From: an uncultured Eubacteriales bacterium
GTDB taxonomy: Bacteria > Bacillota > Clostridia > Oscillospirales > Acutalibacteraceae
Length of the DNA stretch: 64,000 nucleotides
NCBI GenBank assembly: GCA_934525065.1
Contig: CAKSYX010000009.1
Location: 1 to 64,000 of the forward strand
Reading direction: 5' to 3'
Shown: positions 8,509-16,851 of the stretch, in pieces
How positions within the stretch are numbered: position 1 is the first letter of the stretch
How the letters are laid out: every line of letters begins with the position of its first letter
The notes under the pieces: model-generated
What the model saw: only the letters and a program-made list of their open reading frames with translations
Databases searched by the model: none
What the model was told of the DNA's origin: nothing
Position numbers and translations under genes: made by a program

Positions 8509-9858
8509 ATGGCGCTTATCACAAAATCCATCAAGGGTACTCAGGATACCCTTCCGTCAGAGAGCCACAAGGTTCGCTTTGTTGAACAGACCGCGCTTGA
8601 AACGGCCGGAAACTGCGGCTTCAGGGAAATCCGCATCCCGGTTTTTGAACACACCGAGCTTTTTCAGCGCGGAGTCGGCGACACGACCGACGTTGTTCAA
8701 AAGGAGATGTATACCTTCCTTGACAAGGGCGGACGCTCAATCACTCTTCGCCCCGAAGGCACGGCGGGCGTTGTGCGCTCCTTCCTTGAAAACGGACTTT
8801 ACAACGAGCCGATGCCGCAGAAGCTTTGCTATCTCGTTTCCTGCTACCGCTATGAAAAGCCGCAGGCCGGAAGACTGCGCGAATTCCATCAGTTCGGCCT
8901 TGAATGTCTCGGAACGGCTTCCCCGGCGGCGGACGCAGAGGTCATCGGAATTGCAAACGACATTTTCTCCTTCCTCGGTGTGCGCGGACTGAAGCTTGAA
9001 ATCAACTCAATCGGATGTCCCGCCTGCCGCAAGGAGTATCACAAGGCTCTGCGCGAATATTTTGAAAGCAGGAAGGATGATCTTTGCCATACCTGCCTTG
9101 ACAGGCTGGAACGCAACCCAATGAGAATTCTCGATTGCAAGAGCCCCGTCTGCTCCGAAATTGCAAAGGACGCTCCGAAGGCACTCGATTATCTCTGTGA
9201 CGAATGCAGAACTCACTTCGACTCGGTTCAAAAATATCTCAAGGCAATGGACATTCCGTTCACCGTTGAGCCGTCGATCGTCAGAGGACTTGATTATTAC
9301 ACAAAGACCGTCTTTGAATTTGTTTCAACCGAAATCGGTGCTCAGGGCACAGTTTGCGGCGGCGGACGCTATGACGGCCTTGTTGAGGAAATCGGCGGTG
9401 CTCATACTCCGGCACTCGGCTTTGCAATGGGAATTGAAAGGCTGCTGCTTCTCATGGAAAAGCAGGGCTTGCCGTTCCCGGAAAGGGAAAAATGTTCCCT
9501 TTATATTGCCACAATGGGCGAAAAGGCGAGCTTCAAGGCCGCTTCAATTGCTTCTTCTCTCAGACGTGAGGGTCTTGAGGTTCAGTTTGACGTTGTCTCC
9601 CGCTCGGTCAAGGCTCAGATGAAATATGCCAACAAGCTCGGAGCGGCGTTCACAGTCGTAATCGGAGACAGCGAGCTTGACAGCGGAATTGTTAAGCTCA
9701 AGAATATGGAAAGCGGCGAGGAAACCGAAGTTGCGCTTGAAAACTTTGAAGAAGCGTTCATGCGAGCTTCTTTGAGCGAAAGCCTGAAGGGTCTTGAAGA
9801 CCTCGGCGTTGACACCGGAATTGACCTTGACGCAATCATGAACGGAAAACTCTTTTAA
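8509..9858 (+). CDS. hisS: Histidyl-tRNA synthetase
   Basis: 449 residues, class II synthetase. Motif 2 is RPEGTAGVVR. The histidine-specific motifs LDYYTKTVFEF and CGGGRYDGL are intact, and the anticodon-binding domain fills the C-terminal 100 residues. It charges tRNA-His with histidine. It starts after TTCGGAGGTAAAAT, a strong ribosome binding site, and is the first gene after the T-box leader, with aspS 23 bases downstream. The C terminus is slightly longer than typical (acidic tail LEDLGVDTGIDLDAIMNGKLF), with no obvious added domain. Confidence 0.95.
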   Translation: MALITKSIKGTQDTLPSESHKVRFVEQTALETAGNCGFREIRIPVFEHTELFQRGVGDTTDVVQKEMYTFLDKGGRSITLRPEGTAGVVRSFLENGLYNEPMPQKLCYLVSCYRYEKPQAGRLREFHQFGLECLGTASPAADAEVIGIANDIFSFLGVRGLKLEINSIGCPACRKEYHKALREYFESRKDDLCHTCLDRLERNPMRILDCKSPVCSEIAKDAPKALDYLCDECRTHFDSVQKYLKAMDIPFTVEPSIVRGLDYYTKTVFEFVSTEIGAQGTVCGGGRYDGLVEEIGGAHTPALGFAMGIERLLLLMEKQGLPFPEREKCSLYIATMGEKASFKAASIASSLRREGLEVQFDVVSRSVKAQMKYANKLGAAFTVVIGDSELDSGIVKLKNMESGEETEVALENFEEAFMRASLSESLKGLEDLGVDTGIDLDAIMNGKLF

Positions 9859-9881
9859 TTTATATACAGAGGTGTAAAAAA

Positions 9882-11666
9882 ATGGACAGAATGACAGGAC
9901 TTAAAAGAACGGGCTATTGCGGCACGTTCAGCGCAAAAAATATCGGCGAGACAGCCGTTGTCTGCGGTTGGGTTCAAAAGCAGCGCGACCTCGGTTCGCT
10001 CATCTTCGTTGATTTGAGAGACAGAACCGGAATCGTTCAGCTCGCTTTTGACGATTCAACCGAAAGGAGCGTTTTTGAAAAGGCTTCAACCGTTCGCAGC
10101 GAGTATGTTCTCATGGCAAAGGGTGTTGTCCGTGAGCGTTCCTCAAAGAATCCGGACATCCCCACAGGCGAAATTGAAATTGACGTAAGCGACCTTCGCA
10201 TCCTCGGCGAAAGCGAAACCCCGCCGTTTGAAATCATCGAAAATTGCCCGACAAGCGAACTGACAAGGCTCAAATACCGCTACCTTGACCTTCGCCGCCC
10301 GGATCTGCAGAAAAACATTCTCATGCGCCACAGAATTACAAAGATCACGCGCGACTATTTTGACGAGAACGGCTTTATTGAAATTGAAACCCCGATGCTC
10401 ATCAAGTCAACACCCGAAGGAGCAAGAGATTTCCTTGTTCCTTCAAGAATCCATAAGGGCAGCTTTTATGCCCTTCCGCAGTCTCCCCAGCTTTATAAGC
10501 AGCTCTCGATGGTTGCCGGCTTTGACCGCTATATGCAGATTGCCCGCTGCTTCCGCGATGAGGACCTTCGCGCAGACAGACAGCCGGAGTTCACCCAAAT
10601 CGACGTTGAAATGAGCTTTGTTGAAATGGAAGATGTCCTTTCAATGATCGAGGGCTTCATGAAGAAGCTGTTCAAAGAGGCTCTCGGCGTTGAAATCAAC
10701 GAAAAGCTTCCGCGCCTGACCTATAAAGAGGCTATGGAGCGTTACGGCTCCGATAAGCCCGATACCCGCTACAAAATGGAAATTTTTGACCTTGCCGATG
10801 AGGTCAGAGACTGCGGCTTCGGTGTGTTCTCGAACGCAGTAAAGAGCGGCGCAAGAGTTTGCGGAATCACCGCAAAGAACGCCTATTCTGTCCTCACCAG
10901 AAAAGAGCTTGACAAGCTGACCGAGTTTGTCAAGGGAATCGGCGCAAAGGGCATCGCCTGGATAAGATATGCCGAAGACGGTTCGGTTGCCTCCTCCTTT
11001 GCAAAGTTCATGAGCGAGGCGGAAATGGCCGCAGTCGCAAAGAAGGCCGGAGCCGAAAAGGGCGACGTTGTTCTCATCATTGCCGACAAGGAAAGAATCA
11101 CCCTTCCCACCCTCGGCGCTCTGCGTCAGAACATTGCAAAGAAGCTTGACATCATCCCGCAGGATAAGTATAACCTTCTTTGGATCGTTGAGTTCCCGTT
11201 CTTTGACTGGGACGAAGAGCTCGGCCAGTTTGTTGCAATGCACCACCCGTTCACCGCTCCGCTTGAGGAATGCCTGCCGTATCTTGAAAGCGACAAGGCC
11301 AATGTCAGAGCGACCGCATATGACCTTGTTCTCAATGGAATTGAGCTTGCCAGCGGTTCAATCAGAATCACCGACCCCGAACTCCAGAAGCGAATTTTTG
11401 AACTGCTCGGTCTTTCGGACGAAGAAGCTTATGAAAAGTTCGGCTTCCTCACCGATGCGTTCAAATACGGCGCACCGCCGCACGGCGGAATCGGAATCGG
11501 CCTTGACAGACTATGTATGCAGCTGCTCAGACTTGAAACCCTGCGCGACGTTGTTGCTTATCCGAAGGTTCAGAACGCCAGCGAGCCGATGACCAACTGC
11601 CCGGCCCTTGTTGACAACGATCAGCTGCGCGAGCTCGGCATTGAGACCGTGGCGGAAGAAAAGTAA
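9882..11666 (+). CDS. aspS: Aspartyl-tRNA synthetase (bacterial type)
   Basis: 594 residues, the bacterial type with an N-terminal OB fold (residues 1-110), the catalytic core, an inserted GAD domain (about 300-420), and a C-terminal extension. Visible motifs are RYLDLRRPDLQ (motif 1 region), FRDEDLRADRQPEFTQID (motif 2) and GIGIGLDRL (motif 3). It charges tRNA-Asp. It is cotranscribed with hisS under the T-box leader, a pairing common in Firmicutes. Whether it also charges tRNA-Asn depends on gatCAB and asnS elsewhere in the genome, which cannot be seen here. Confidence 0.95.
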   Translation: MDRMTGLKRTGYCGTFSAKNIGETAVVCGWVQKQRDLGSLIFVDLRDRTGIVQLAFDDSTERSVFEKASTVRSEYVLMAKGVVRERSSKNPDIPTGEIEIDVSDLRILGESETPPFEIIENCPTSELTRLKYRYLDLRRPDLQKNILMRHRITKITRDYFDENGFIEIETPMLIKSTPEGARDFLVPSRIHKGSFYALPQSPQLYKQLSMVAGFDRYMQIARCFRDEDLRADRQPEFTQIDVEMSFVEMEDVLSMIEGFMKKLFKEALGVEINEKLPRLTYKEAMERYGSDKPDTRYKMEIFDLADEVRDCGFGVFSNAVKSGARVCGITAKNAYSVLTRKELDKLTEFVKGIGAKGIAWIRYAEDGSVASSFAKFMSEAEMAAVAKKAGAEKGDVVLIIADKERITLPTLGALRQNIAKKLDIIPQDKYNLLWIVEFPFFDWDEELGQFVAMHHPFTAPLEECLPYLESDKANVRATAYDLVLNGIELASGSIRITDPELQKRIFELLGLSDEEAYEKFGFLTDAFKYGAPPHGGIGIGLDRLCMQLLRLETLRDVVAYPKVQNASEPMTNCPALVDNDQLRELGIETVAEEK

Positions 11667-11689
11667 AAATTTTTTGTTAACATGATATT

Positions 11690-11737
11690 AACAGATGTTA
11701 AATATTCCTGCGAGTATTTGACATCTGTTTTTTTTAA
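11690..11737 (+). terminator. Terminator of hisS-aspS
   Basis: Near-perfect 18-base stem, AACAGATGTTAAATATTC (11690-11707) with GAGTATTTGACATCTGTT (11712-11729), followed by an eight-T run. Its 3' arm contains the -35 element of the next promoter. Confidence 0.88.
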
Positions 11738-11745
11738 GGTATACT
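11718..11745 (+). promoter_or_regulatory. Promoter of the secreted phosphoesterase gene
   Basis: TTGACA (11718-11723), 16-base spacer, TATACT (11740-11745). The -35 lies within the 3' arm of the aspS terminator, so the T run doubles as the promoter spacer. Confidence 0.65.
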
Positions 11746-11838
11746 TAAGTTAAGCAGAGAGATTTAGATATGCAGTCGGCAGGGATTATTTACCCTTGAC
11801 GGCCGCAAAAGAAGAAAAGATTATGGAAAGGAGTCGTC

Positions 11839-13215
11839 ATGATTTCAATCAAGAACCTTTCAAGAACCGCTCTTGCAATGATCGCTTCGGTGTTCTTCAC
11901 TGTTCTTTCGTTCTTTTCCGTTGGACCGAAGACTCAGGAGCTTCCGAAAACACCGGAGGATTTCACTCCGGTAGCGCGCTTTGTTGTTTGCAGCGACGTT
12001 CACTTCAAAAACGACAACGAGCTTGAGGCAAAGGGAGAAGCCGCAGGCGAGGAATATGAAAATTACCTCAAAGAGGTTGTCGTTCCGCCGCAGAGGCTTG
12101 CTGCCGCAATCAACAGTGCTTACGCTTATGCCGATAATTACGACGGCTACAAGGGTCTTGATGCCTTTGCCGTTGTCGGCGATTTTACCAACAGGGGAAA
12201 ACCGGAGCAGTACGAAGCCTTTGTCAAAACCTGCGCGGAAAATCTCCGTGAGGAAACTCAGCGTATTGTTTGCTCCGGAAATCATGAGTACTATGACTAC
12301 CGCGATGACGACAGAACAGAAGGCTCGAGAGTTTTTGAAAAGTACATCGGCAATCTCAACAATCACTACGTCATCAACGGCTATCACTTCATTTCCGTTT
12401 CATATGACGAAAAGGTTGAAACCTACATCAAGCACGGCGCATGGCTCAAAAAAGAGCTTGACAGGGCTGTTGCCGACACCGGAGACAAGCCGATCTTCGT
12501 CTTCCAGCATCCGTCACCGTTCTTCACGATTTACGGCAGCGTAAAATGGGGCGATCCGATGGTTTCCGCAATTTTGAAGGACTATCCGCAGGTTGTGGAC
12601 TTCTCGGGTCATTCGCATTACCCGGTCAATGACCCGCGCTCGATCTGGCAGGGCAAATTCACCGCTCTCGGTGACGGAACTCTTGCATACTTTGAAACCG
12701 AGCTTGACACGATTGCCGGAAACTATCCCGGTGATGAGAAGCAGGCCGCGCAGTATTACATTGTTGAAGGTGACAAGGACGGCAACCTCAGAATCAGAGC
12801 CTATGACCTCATCACGAATCAGTTCTTTGATTTTGAGTATTACCTCACGGGTCTTGCTCAGAAGAACTATCCGTATTCCTTCTATAACCTCAAGAAGCAG
12901 GACAACGCTCCCGTTTTTGAAAACGGCGGAAATCTTGCCGTTACGCTCAACAAAAACGGTGAATCCATTCTGACCTTTGACGGTGCAAAGGACACCTTTG
13001 TTACGGAAAGCTACAAGCTGACCGTAAGCCGTGGCGCAAAGAAGGTCTTTGAGGATAACTTCTCAGGCAATTATATGTATCTTTTTGAGGATGACAAATA
13101 TGAGGTCAACCTCGGCAAGCTTGAAAGCGGAAAGACGTATAAGGTTGTTCTTTATGCGCTCAACGCTTTTGCAAAAACTTCAAAGCCGGTGAACTTCAGC
13201 TTCACCGCACAGTAA
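11839..13215 (+). CDS. Secreted calcineurin-like metallophosphoesterase
   Basis: 458 residues with a signal peptide or anchor at residues 9-28. The metallophosphoesterase motifs are in order: DVHF, GDFTNRG, GNHEYYDY, a lone His in FQHPSP, and GHSHYP, enough for a two-metal active site. About 110 C-terminal residues form a beta-rich, possibly Ig-like domain. Substrate unknown: phosphomonoesters, nucleotides or cell-wall phosphodiesters are all possible. Start chosen at ATG 11839 after GGAAAGGAG. It is monocistronic, with its own promoter and a terminator at 13231-13270. Related but separate enzymes occur at 26043 and 48169. Confidence 0.85.
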   Translation: MISIKNLSRTALAMIASVFFTVLSFFSVGPKTQELPKTPEDFTPVARFVVCSDVHFKNDNELEAKGEAAGEEYENYLKEVVVPPQRLAAAINSAYAYADNYDGYKGLDAFAVVGDFTNRGKPEQYEAFVKTCAENLREETQRIVCSGNHEYYDYRDDDRTEGSRVFEKYIGNLNNHYVINGYHFISVSYDEKVETYIKHGAWLKKELDRAVADTGDKPIFVFQHPSPFFTIYGSVKWGDPMVSAILKDYPQVVDFSGHSHYPVNDPRSIWQGKFTALGDGTLAYFETELDTIAGNYPGDEKQAAQYYIVEGDKDGNLRIRAYDLITNQFFDFEYYLTGLAQKNYPYSFYNLKKQDNAPVFENGGNLAVTLNKNGESILTFDGAKDTFVTESYKLTVSRGAKKVFEDNFSGNYMYLFEDDKYEVNLGKLESGKTYKVVLYALNAFAKTSKPVNFSFTAQ

Positions 13216-13230
13216 GCCAAGCTTAAATCA

Positions 13231-13270
13231 AAAACCGCACGTTCCGTATGGTGAGCGTGCGGTTTCTTTG
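13231..13270 (+). terminator. Terminator of the phosphoesterase gene
   Basis: Ten-base perfect stem AAACCGCACG (13232-13241) with CGTGCGGTTT (13256-13265), a 14-base loop, and a short T-rich tail. Confidence 0.8.
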
Positions 13271-13340
13271 TTGTGCGGCTTTTCCGTTTGCACAACATGA
13301 AAATAAACCGTGGCTTCGTAGGGGGTCGCCTGAGGCCACC

Positions 13341-13478
13341 GTATCTAGATGCTAGATGCTAGATTTTAGATGTTAGATGTGTTTATTCTTATGCTCTGCA
13401 AAATGATAGGTTGCTCGCTGTCCTTTAAGCTGAATATATCCAGTGTCTAGTATCTAGAATCTAGCGTCTAGCATATAT
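13341..13478 (+). repeat. CTAG-rich heptad repeats forming a long hairpin
   Basis: The left arm (13341-13380) has tandem seven-base units of type CTAGATG. The right arm (13443-13474) has the inverted units. Bases 13349-13380 pair with 13443-13474 over 32 positions: 25 are Watson-Crick and seven would be G-U in the plus-strand RNA, with no other mismatch. The loop is 62 bases and has no ORF. No gene overlaps the region, which fills most of the 348-base gap between a terminator and the next gene. CTAG is generally rare in bacterial DNA, so the cluster stands out. Function unknown. Confidence 0.8.
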
Positions 13479-13563
13479 TGACTTTCAAAGCAGATTAACC
13501 TATAATTAAACAAGTCATAATATAATAAGAATATAATCCGATTGATATGAAAGGAGGAAGTGC

Positions 13564-13980
13564 ATGGAAAGGCTTCGCCGTTTTATGTACGGAAGATACG
13601 GTGCGGATCAGCTCGGTCTTGCGCTGATTATTCTCGGCTGCGTTTTGACCTTTGTTCTGTCGTTTTTCAGGGCACTGTCATACAGAAGGCCGCTCGTTTT
13701 GCTGCTTTTGAGACTTGTCTGCATGGTGCCGTACCTGATCTTTCTTTTGAGGGCACTTTCAAAAGATATCGAAAAGCGCAGAGCAGAAAACGAAAAGTTC
13801 CTGCGGTTCTGGTTCCCTGTCAAGGATTTCTTCACCGTAAAATTTTCTCACCTTAAAGACAAGGAACACAGATATTATAAATGCCCCGGCTGCTCAAAAA
13901 CGCTCAGAGTACCGAGGGGTAAGGGGAAAATCGAAATCAGCTGTCCGCATTGCGGAAGAAAGTTTAAAAAAAGAACGTGA
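13564..13980 (+). CDS. Small membrane protein with C-terminal zinc ribbon
   Basis: 138 residues. Two membrane segments (about 19-38 and 47-66) are followed by a basic cytoplasmic stretch and a four-Cys zinc ribbon near the C terminus (CPGC around 103, CPHC around 129). The start follows AAAGGAGGAAGTGC, a strong ribosome binding site. It lies nine bases ahead of rmlB, so the two are likely cotranscribed. I do not recognise a named function; the zinc ribbon suggests nucleic-acid or protein contact. Confidence 0.75.
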   Translation: MERLRRFMYGRYGADQLGLALIILGCVLTFVLSFFRALSYRRPLVLLLLRLVCMVPYLIFLLRALSKDIEKRRAENEKFLRFWFPVKDFFTVKFSHLKDKEHRYYKCPGCSKTLRVPRGKGKIEISCPHCGRKFKKRT

Positions 13981-13989
13981 GGGTATTGA

Positions 13990-15009
13990 ATGAAAACGAT
14001 TCTTGTCACCGGCGGTGCCGGGTTCATCGGTTCAAACTTTGTCTATTATCAGCTTGAAAAGCATGACGACCGGCGGATAGTCTGCCTTGACGCTTTGACG
14101 TATGCCGGCAACCTTGAAACGCTTGAAGCCGCTCTTAAAAGGCCGAACTTTCGCTTTTTCAAAGGAGATATCACAGACCGCAAGGCGGTTTACGCCCTTT
14201 TTGAGGAGGAAAGCTTTGATGCAGTTGTGAATTTTGCTGCGGAATCGCACGTTGACCGCTCGATTGAAGCACCGGAGGTTTTCCTCAAGACCAATATTCT
14301 CGGGACGCAGGTTCTTCTTGATGCCTGCCGTAAGAATAATATCCGCTTTCATCAGGTTTCAACAGATGAGGTTTACGGTGACCTTCCGCTTGACCGCCCG
14401 GACCTCTTTTTCACCGAGGAAACGCCTATTCATACCTCTTCTCCGTATTCCGCGAGCAAGGCTTCCGCAGATCTGCTTACAATGGCATATTTCCGTACCT
14501 ACGGCCTGCCTGTGACTATCAGCCGCTGTTCAAATAACTATGGTCCCTACCATTTTCCGGAAAAGCTCATTCCGCTTATGATTGCCAATGCGCTTGAAAA
14601 CAAGCCTCTTCCGGTCTACGGCGAAGGCAAAAACGTCCGCGACTGGCTCTATGTCAAAGACCATTGCAAAGCAATTGACATGATTCTTGAAAACGGCAGA
14701 ACAGGCGAGGTCTATAACATCGGCGGCCACAATGAGAGGACGAACCTTGAGGTTGTGAAAACCGTTTTGAAAATTCTCGGCAAAAGCGAAGAGCTTATTC
14801 ACTTTGTCAAGGACCGCCCGGGTCACGATATGCGCTATGCTATTGACCCGACCAAAATCAAAAACGAACTTGGCTGGTATCCGGAGACGGATTTTGACTC
14901 CGGTATCAGAAAAACCGTTGACTGGTATCTGAACAATCGCAAATGGTGGGAGAATATTATAAACGGCGATTATGTGAAGTACTACGAGCGGATGTATAAA
15001 AACAGATAG
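13990..15009 (+). CDS. rfbB: dTDP-glucose 4,6-dehydratase
   Basis: 339 residues, extended short-chain dehydrogenase. The NAD-binding loop GGAGFIGSNF is at residues 8-17. The catalytic region STDEVYGD carries the Asp-Glu pair, and YSASK carries the Tyr/Lys pair. It forms dTDP-4-keto-6-deoxyglucose, the second step toward dTDP-rhamnose. RmlA, RmlC and RmlD are not in the window, so it is separated from the rest of the pathway. A bidirectional terminator follows. Confidence 0.93.
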   Translation: MKTILVTGGAGFIGSNFVYYQLEKHDDRRIVCLDALTYAGNLETLEAALKRPNFRFFKGDITDRKAVYALFEEESFDAVVNFAAESHVDRSIEAPEVFLKTNILGTQVLLDACRKNNIRFHQVSTDEVYGDLPLDRPDLFFTEETPIHTSSPYSASKASADLLTMAYFRTYGLPVTISRCSNNYGPYHFPEKLIPLMIANALENKPLPVYGEGKNVRDWLYVKDHCKAIDMILENGRTGEVYNIGGHNERTNLEVVKTVLKILGKSEELIHFVKDRPGHDMRYAIDPTKIKNELGWYPETDFDSGIRKTVDWYLNNRKWWENIINGDYVKYYERMYKNR

Positions 15010-15010
15010 A

Positions 15011-15052
15011 AAAAAAGCTGCCGCAGTCTTAGACTTGCGACAGCTTTTTTTG
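15011..15052. terminator. Bidirectional terminator between rfbB and the D-aminoacylase gene
   Basis: Stem AAAAAGCTGCCGCAGTCT with AGACTTGCGACAGCTTTTT, flanked by A and T runs on both sides, sits between convergent genes and can serve either direction. Confidence 0.85.
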
Positions 15053-15056
15053 CAGG

Positions 15057-16634
15057 TTATTTCTTCAGCACGAACTCACCGTTTGTGCCGCCGAGGTATT
15101 CGCCGCCTTTGAGAACGGCTTTGCCGTTGATGTAAACGCTGTGGACTCCGCCGGGTCTTGCGTCAGGGTGTGCTTCGTCAACGCTCAGTGCTTTGGGGTC
15201 AATGATGCTCAGGTCGGCTTTGTAGCCCTCTTTGAGATAGCCGCGCTCTTTGATTTTAAACCTGTCCGCAGTGGCTCCGGTCATTTTGCGGACAATTTTT
15301 TCCGGGCTTATGTTCCATTTTTTTGCAAGCAGGAAGAACTGAGGGAAGGTTTGGAAGGCCGCAATGTTTTGAAGCCCCTTTTCTTCCAGCCATGCGTCCG
15401 TCATGAATACCGACATATCGTCCTCCATGAGCCTGTGAACGATGTCGTCGTTGTAGTATTTTCCGAGGTAAATTCTGCCCCTGCGCTGTGAAAGCTCAAC
15501 GAGCTTCAGGTACATATCAAGCGGTTTCATTCCTGCCTCGTTTGCAAGCTGAAGCACGGTCTTGCCCTCAAATTCGGGGTGGTCATCGCTGATATAGGCA
15601 ACGGTCATGTCCTCCCAGTCGATTCCGAGAACCTTGCGATACATGAGAATAGTCATGAAAAGCTTGAAACGGTTGACGGGGGAGGCTGCCTGTTCTTTTG
15701 TGAGCTTTGCATACCATTCCGGGAAAACGATGGTGATTACCGAAGCGCCGTAATGGAAGGCGTAGTTGTCAAATGCAATGGGCTTGCCCTGCTTTTTCAG
15801 CTCGTGGAAACGGTCGAGCATTTTGTCAACCTTGCTCCATGACCTCTTTCCGGTGAAGATGAGGTGGCTGTATTCGGTTCTGCAGCCGGTTTTTTCCATG
15901 ATGTCAACAATTTCATCGAGCGCAAGCTCAAGGTGAGATTTTTTCGTGATCAGCGGATAGTCTGCGCTGACGGCGGAGCAGGCTCTTGCGTGAACGGTGA
16001 GAATTCCGTCATACTTTGCAATTTCCTTTGCAAAGGCATAAAGCTCGTCCTTCGTGGCGTACATATTAGGCTCATACATAAAGCCCATTGAGCCGCCGAA
16101 TGCACCGTCCTCCATCGCTTCATGAACGAGGGCGATTTCTTTTTCAAGCTCCTCTTTTGAAAGCGGAGTCGGGTCATAGCCGCGAAGGCCGGCTCTGACC
16201 GCGCCGTGGCCGATGAGCGGAACGATGTTGACATGAAGCTTCCCTGAAAGCTTTTTGCAAAAGCCTGAAAGGCTTCCGGCGTAGCGGGATTCAAAAAGGC
16301 CGCCGCCGAGCTTGTCTCTGAACTTTGTGTCCTCGTCCGTTCCAAATGCGGAAAAGCTGCAGTTTCCGGTGATCTGCGTTGTGATTCCCTGCTCAATAAA
16401 GGGACGGAAAAACTTTTCGCTGTCATCTCTGTCGCAGAAAAAGTCGTTGTGTGAATGGGCGTCAATGAAGCCCGGGCAGACGTAAAGACCCGTGGCGTCA
16501 ACCACTTCGTCTGCTTCTTCTCCGCAGCTTCCGACGGCGAGGATCCGGTCATTTTCAATGAGTACGTCGCCGGTGAACGGTGCGCTGCCGCTGCCGTCAA
16601 AAACAGTTCCGTTTTTAAACAGTGTTTTCATCAA
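15057..16634 (-). CDS. N-acyl-D-amino-acid deacylase (amidohydrolase)
   Basis: 525 residues, the length of the D-aminoacylase family. N-terminal beta-sandwich residues precede PGFIDAHSHNDFF, whose HxH binds the first zinc; ITGNCSF carries the Cys ligand typical of D-aminoacylases. The C-terminal FVLK end closes the small domain. It hydrolyses N-acyl-D-amino acids to D-amino acids, useful in wall or diet peptide recycling. Some members are dihydroorotase-like, so the exact substrate is inferred. It is a single gene with a promoter at 16721-16749 and ribosome binding site GAAAGGAGC. Confidence 0.85.
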   Translation of the reverse strand: MMKTLFKNGTVFDGSGSAPFTGDVLIENDRILAVGSCGEEADEVVDATGLYVCPGFIDAHSHNDFFCDRDDSEKFFRPFIEQGITTQITGNCSFSAFGTDEDTKFRDKLGGGLFESRYAGSLSGFCKKLSGKLHVNIVPLIGHGAVRAGLRGYDPTPLSKEELEKEIALVHEAMEDGAFGGSMGFMYEPNMYATKDELYAFAKEIAKYDGILTVHARACSAVSADYPLITKKSHLELALDEIVDIMEKTGCRTEYSHLIFTGKRSWSKVDKMLDRFHELKKQGKPIAFDNYAFHYGASVITIVFPEWYAKLTKEQAASPVNRFKLFMTILMYRKVLGIDWEDMTVAYISDDHPEFEGKTVLQLANEAGMKPLDMYLKLVELSQRRGRIYLGKYYNDDIVHRLMEDDMSVFMTDAWLEEKGLQNIAAFQTFPQFFLLAKKWNISPEKIVRKMTGATADRFKIKERGYLKEGYKADLSIIDPKALSVDEAHPDARPGGVHSVYINGKAVLKGGEYLGGTNGEFVLKK

Positions 16635-16720
16635 TAGATAAGCTCCTTTCGGAAAAATATAGAATACGCCCGGAATGAAAAAATCAACGCTTTGCGCTTT
16701 TTTTGTTGATTTATGTCTGT

Positions 16721-16749
16721 ATTATACACGATACTCTTCGCTTTGAAAA
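16721..16749 (-). promoter_or_regulatory. Promoter of the D-aminoacylase gene
   Basis: On the minus strand TTTTCA (16749-16744), 17-base spacer, TATAAT (16726-16721). The leader contains AAATCAAC and its complement GTTGATTT around a 16-base loop (16682-16713), a possible weak attenuator. Confidence 0.5.
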
Positions 16750-16803
16750 TACTTTTTTGAAAGGTAAACATAATTTTTGTAAAAAGACAGGCCTTTACGC
16801 AAA

Positions 16804-16840
16804 AAGGACTGCCGCATTTCCTTCGGCAGTCCTTAAAAAA
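16804..16840 (-). terminator. Terminator of the M28 peptidase gene
   Basis: Eleven-base perfect stem AAGGACTGCCG (16804-16814) with CGGCAGTCCTT (16824-16834). It is read on the minus strand just after the M28 stop codon. Confidence 0.82.
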
Positions 16841-16851
16841 ATTATGTCAAC

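Noticed and set aside
10641..11246. Minus-strand ORF of 201 codons opposite aspS
   Set aside because: Antisense to an intact, well-conserved aspS; no motif or ribosome binding site.
13341..13478. CRISPR-like array
   Set aside because: The units are seven bases with no spacers and no cas genes nearby; it is a short tandem repeat within a hairpin.
15011..15052. Third copy of the inverted-repeat element, because of a shared GCTGYCGCA sequence
   Set aside because: Only the short stem is shared; the rest does not align with copies A and B, and it fits a normal bidirectional terminator.
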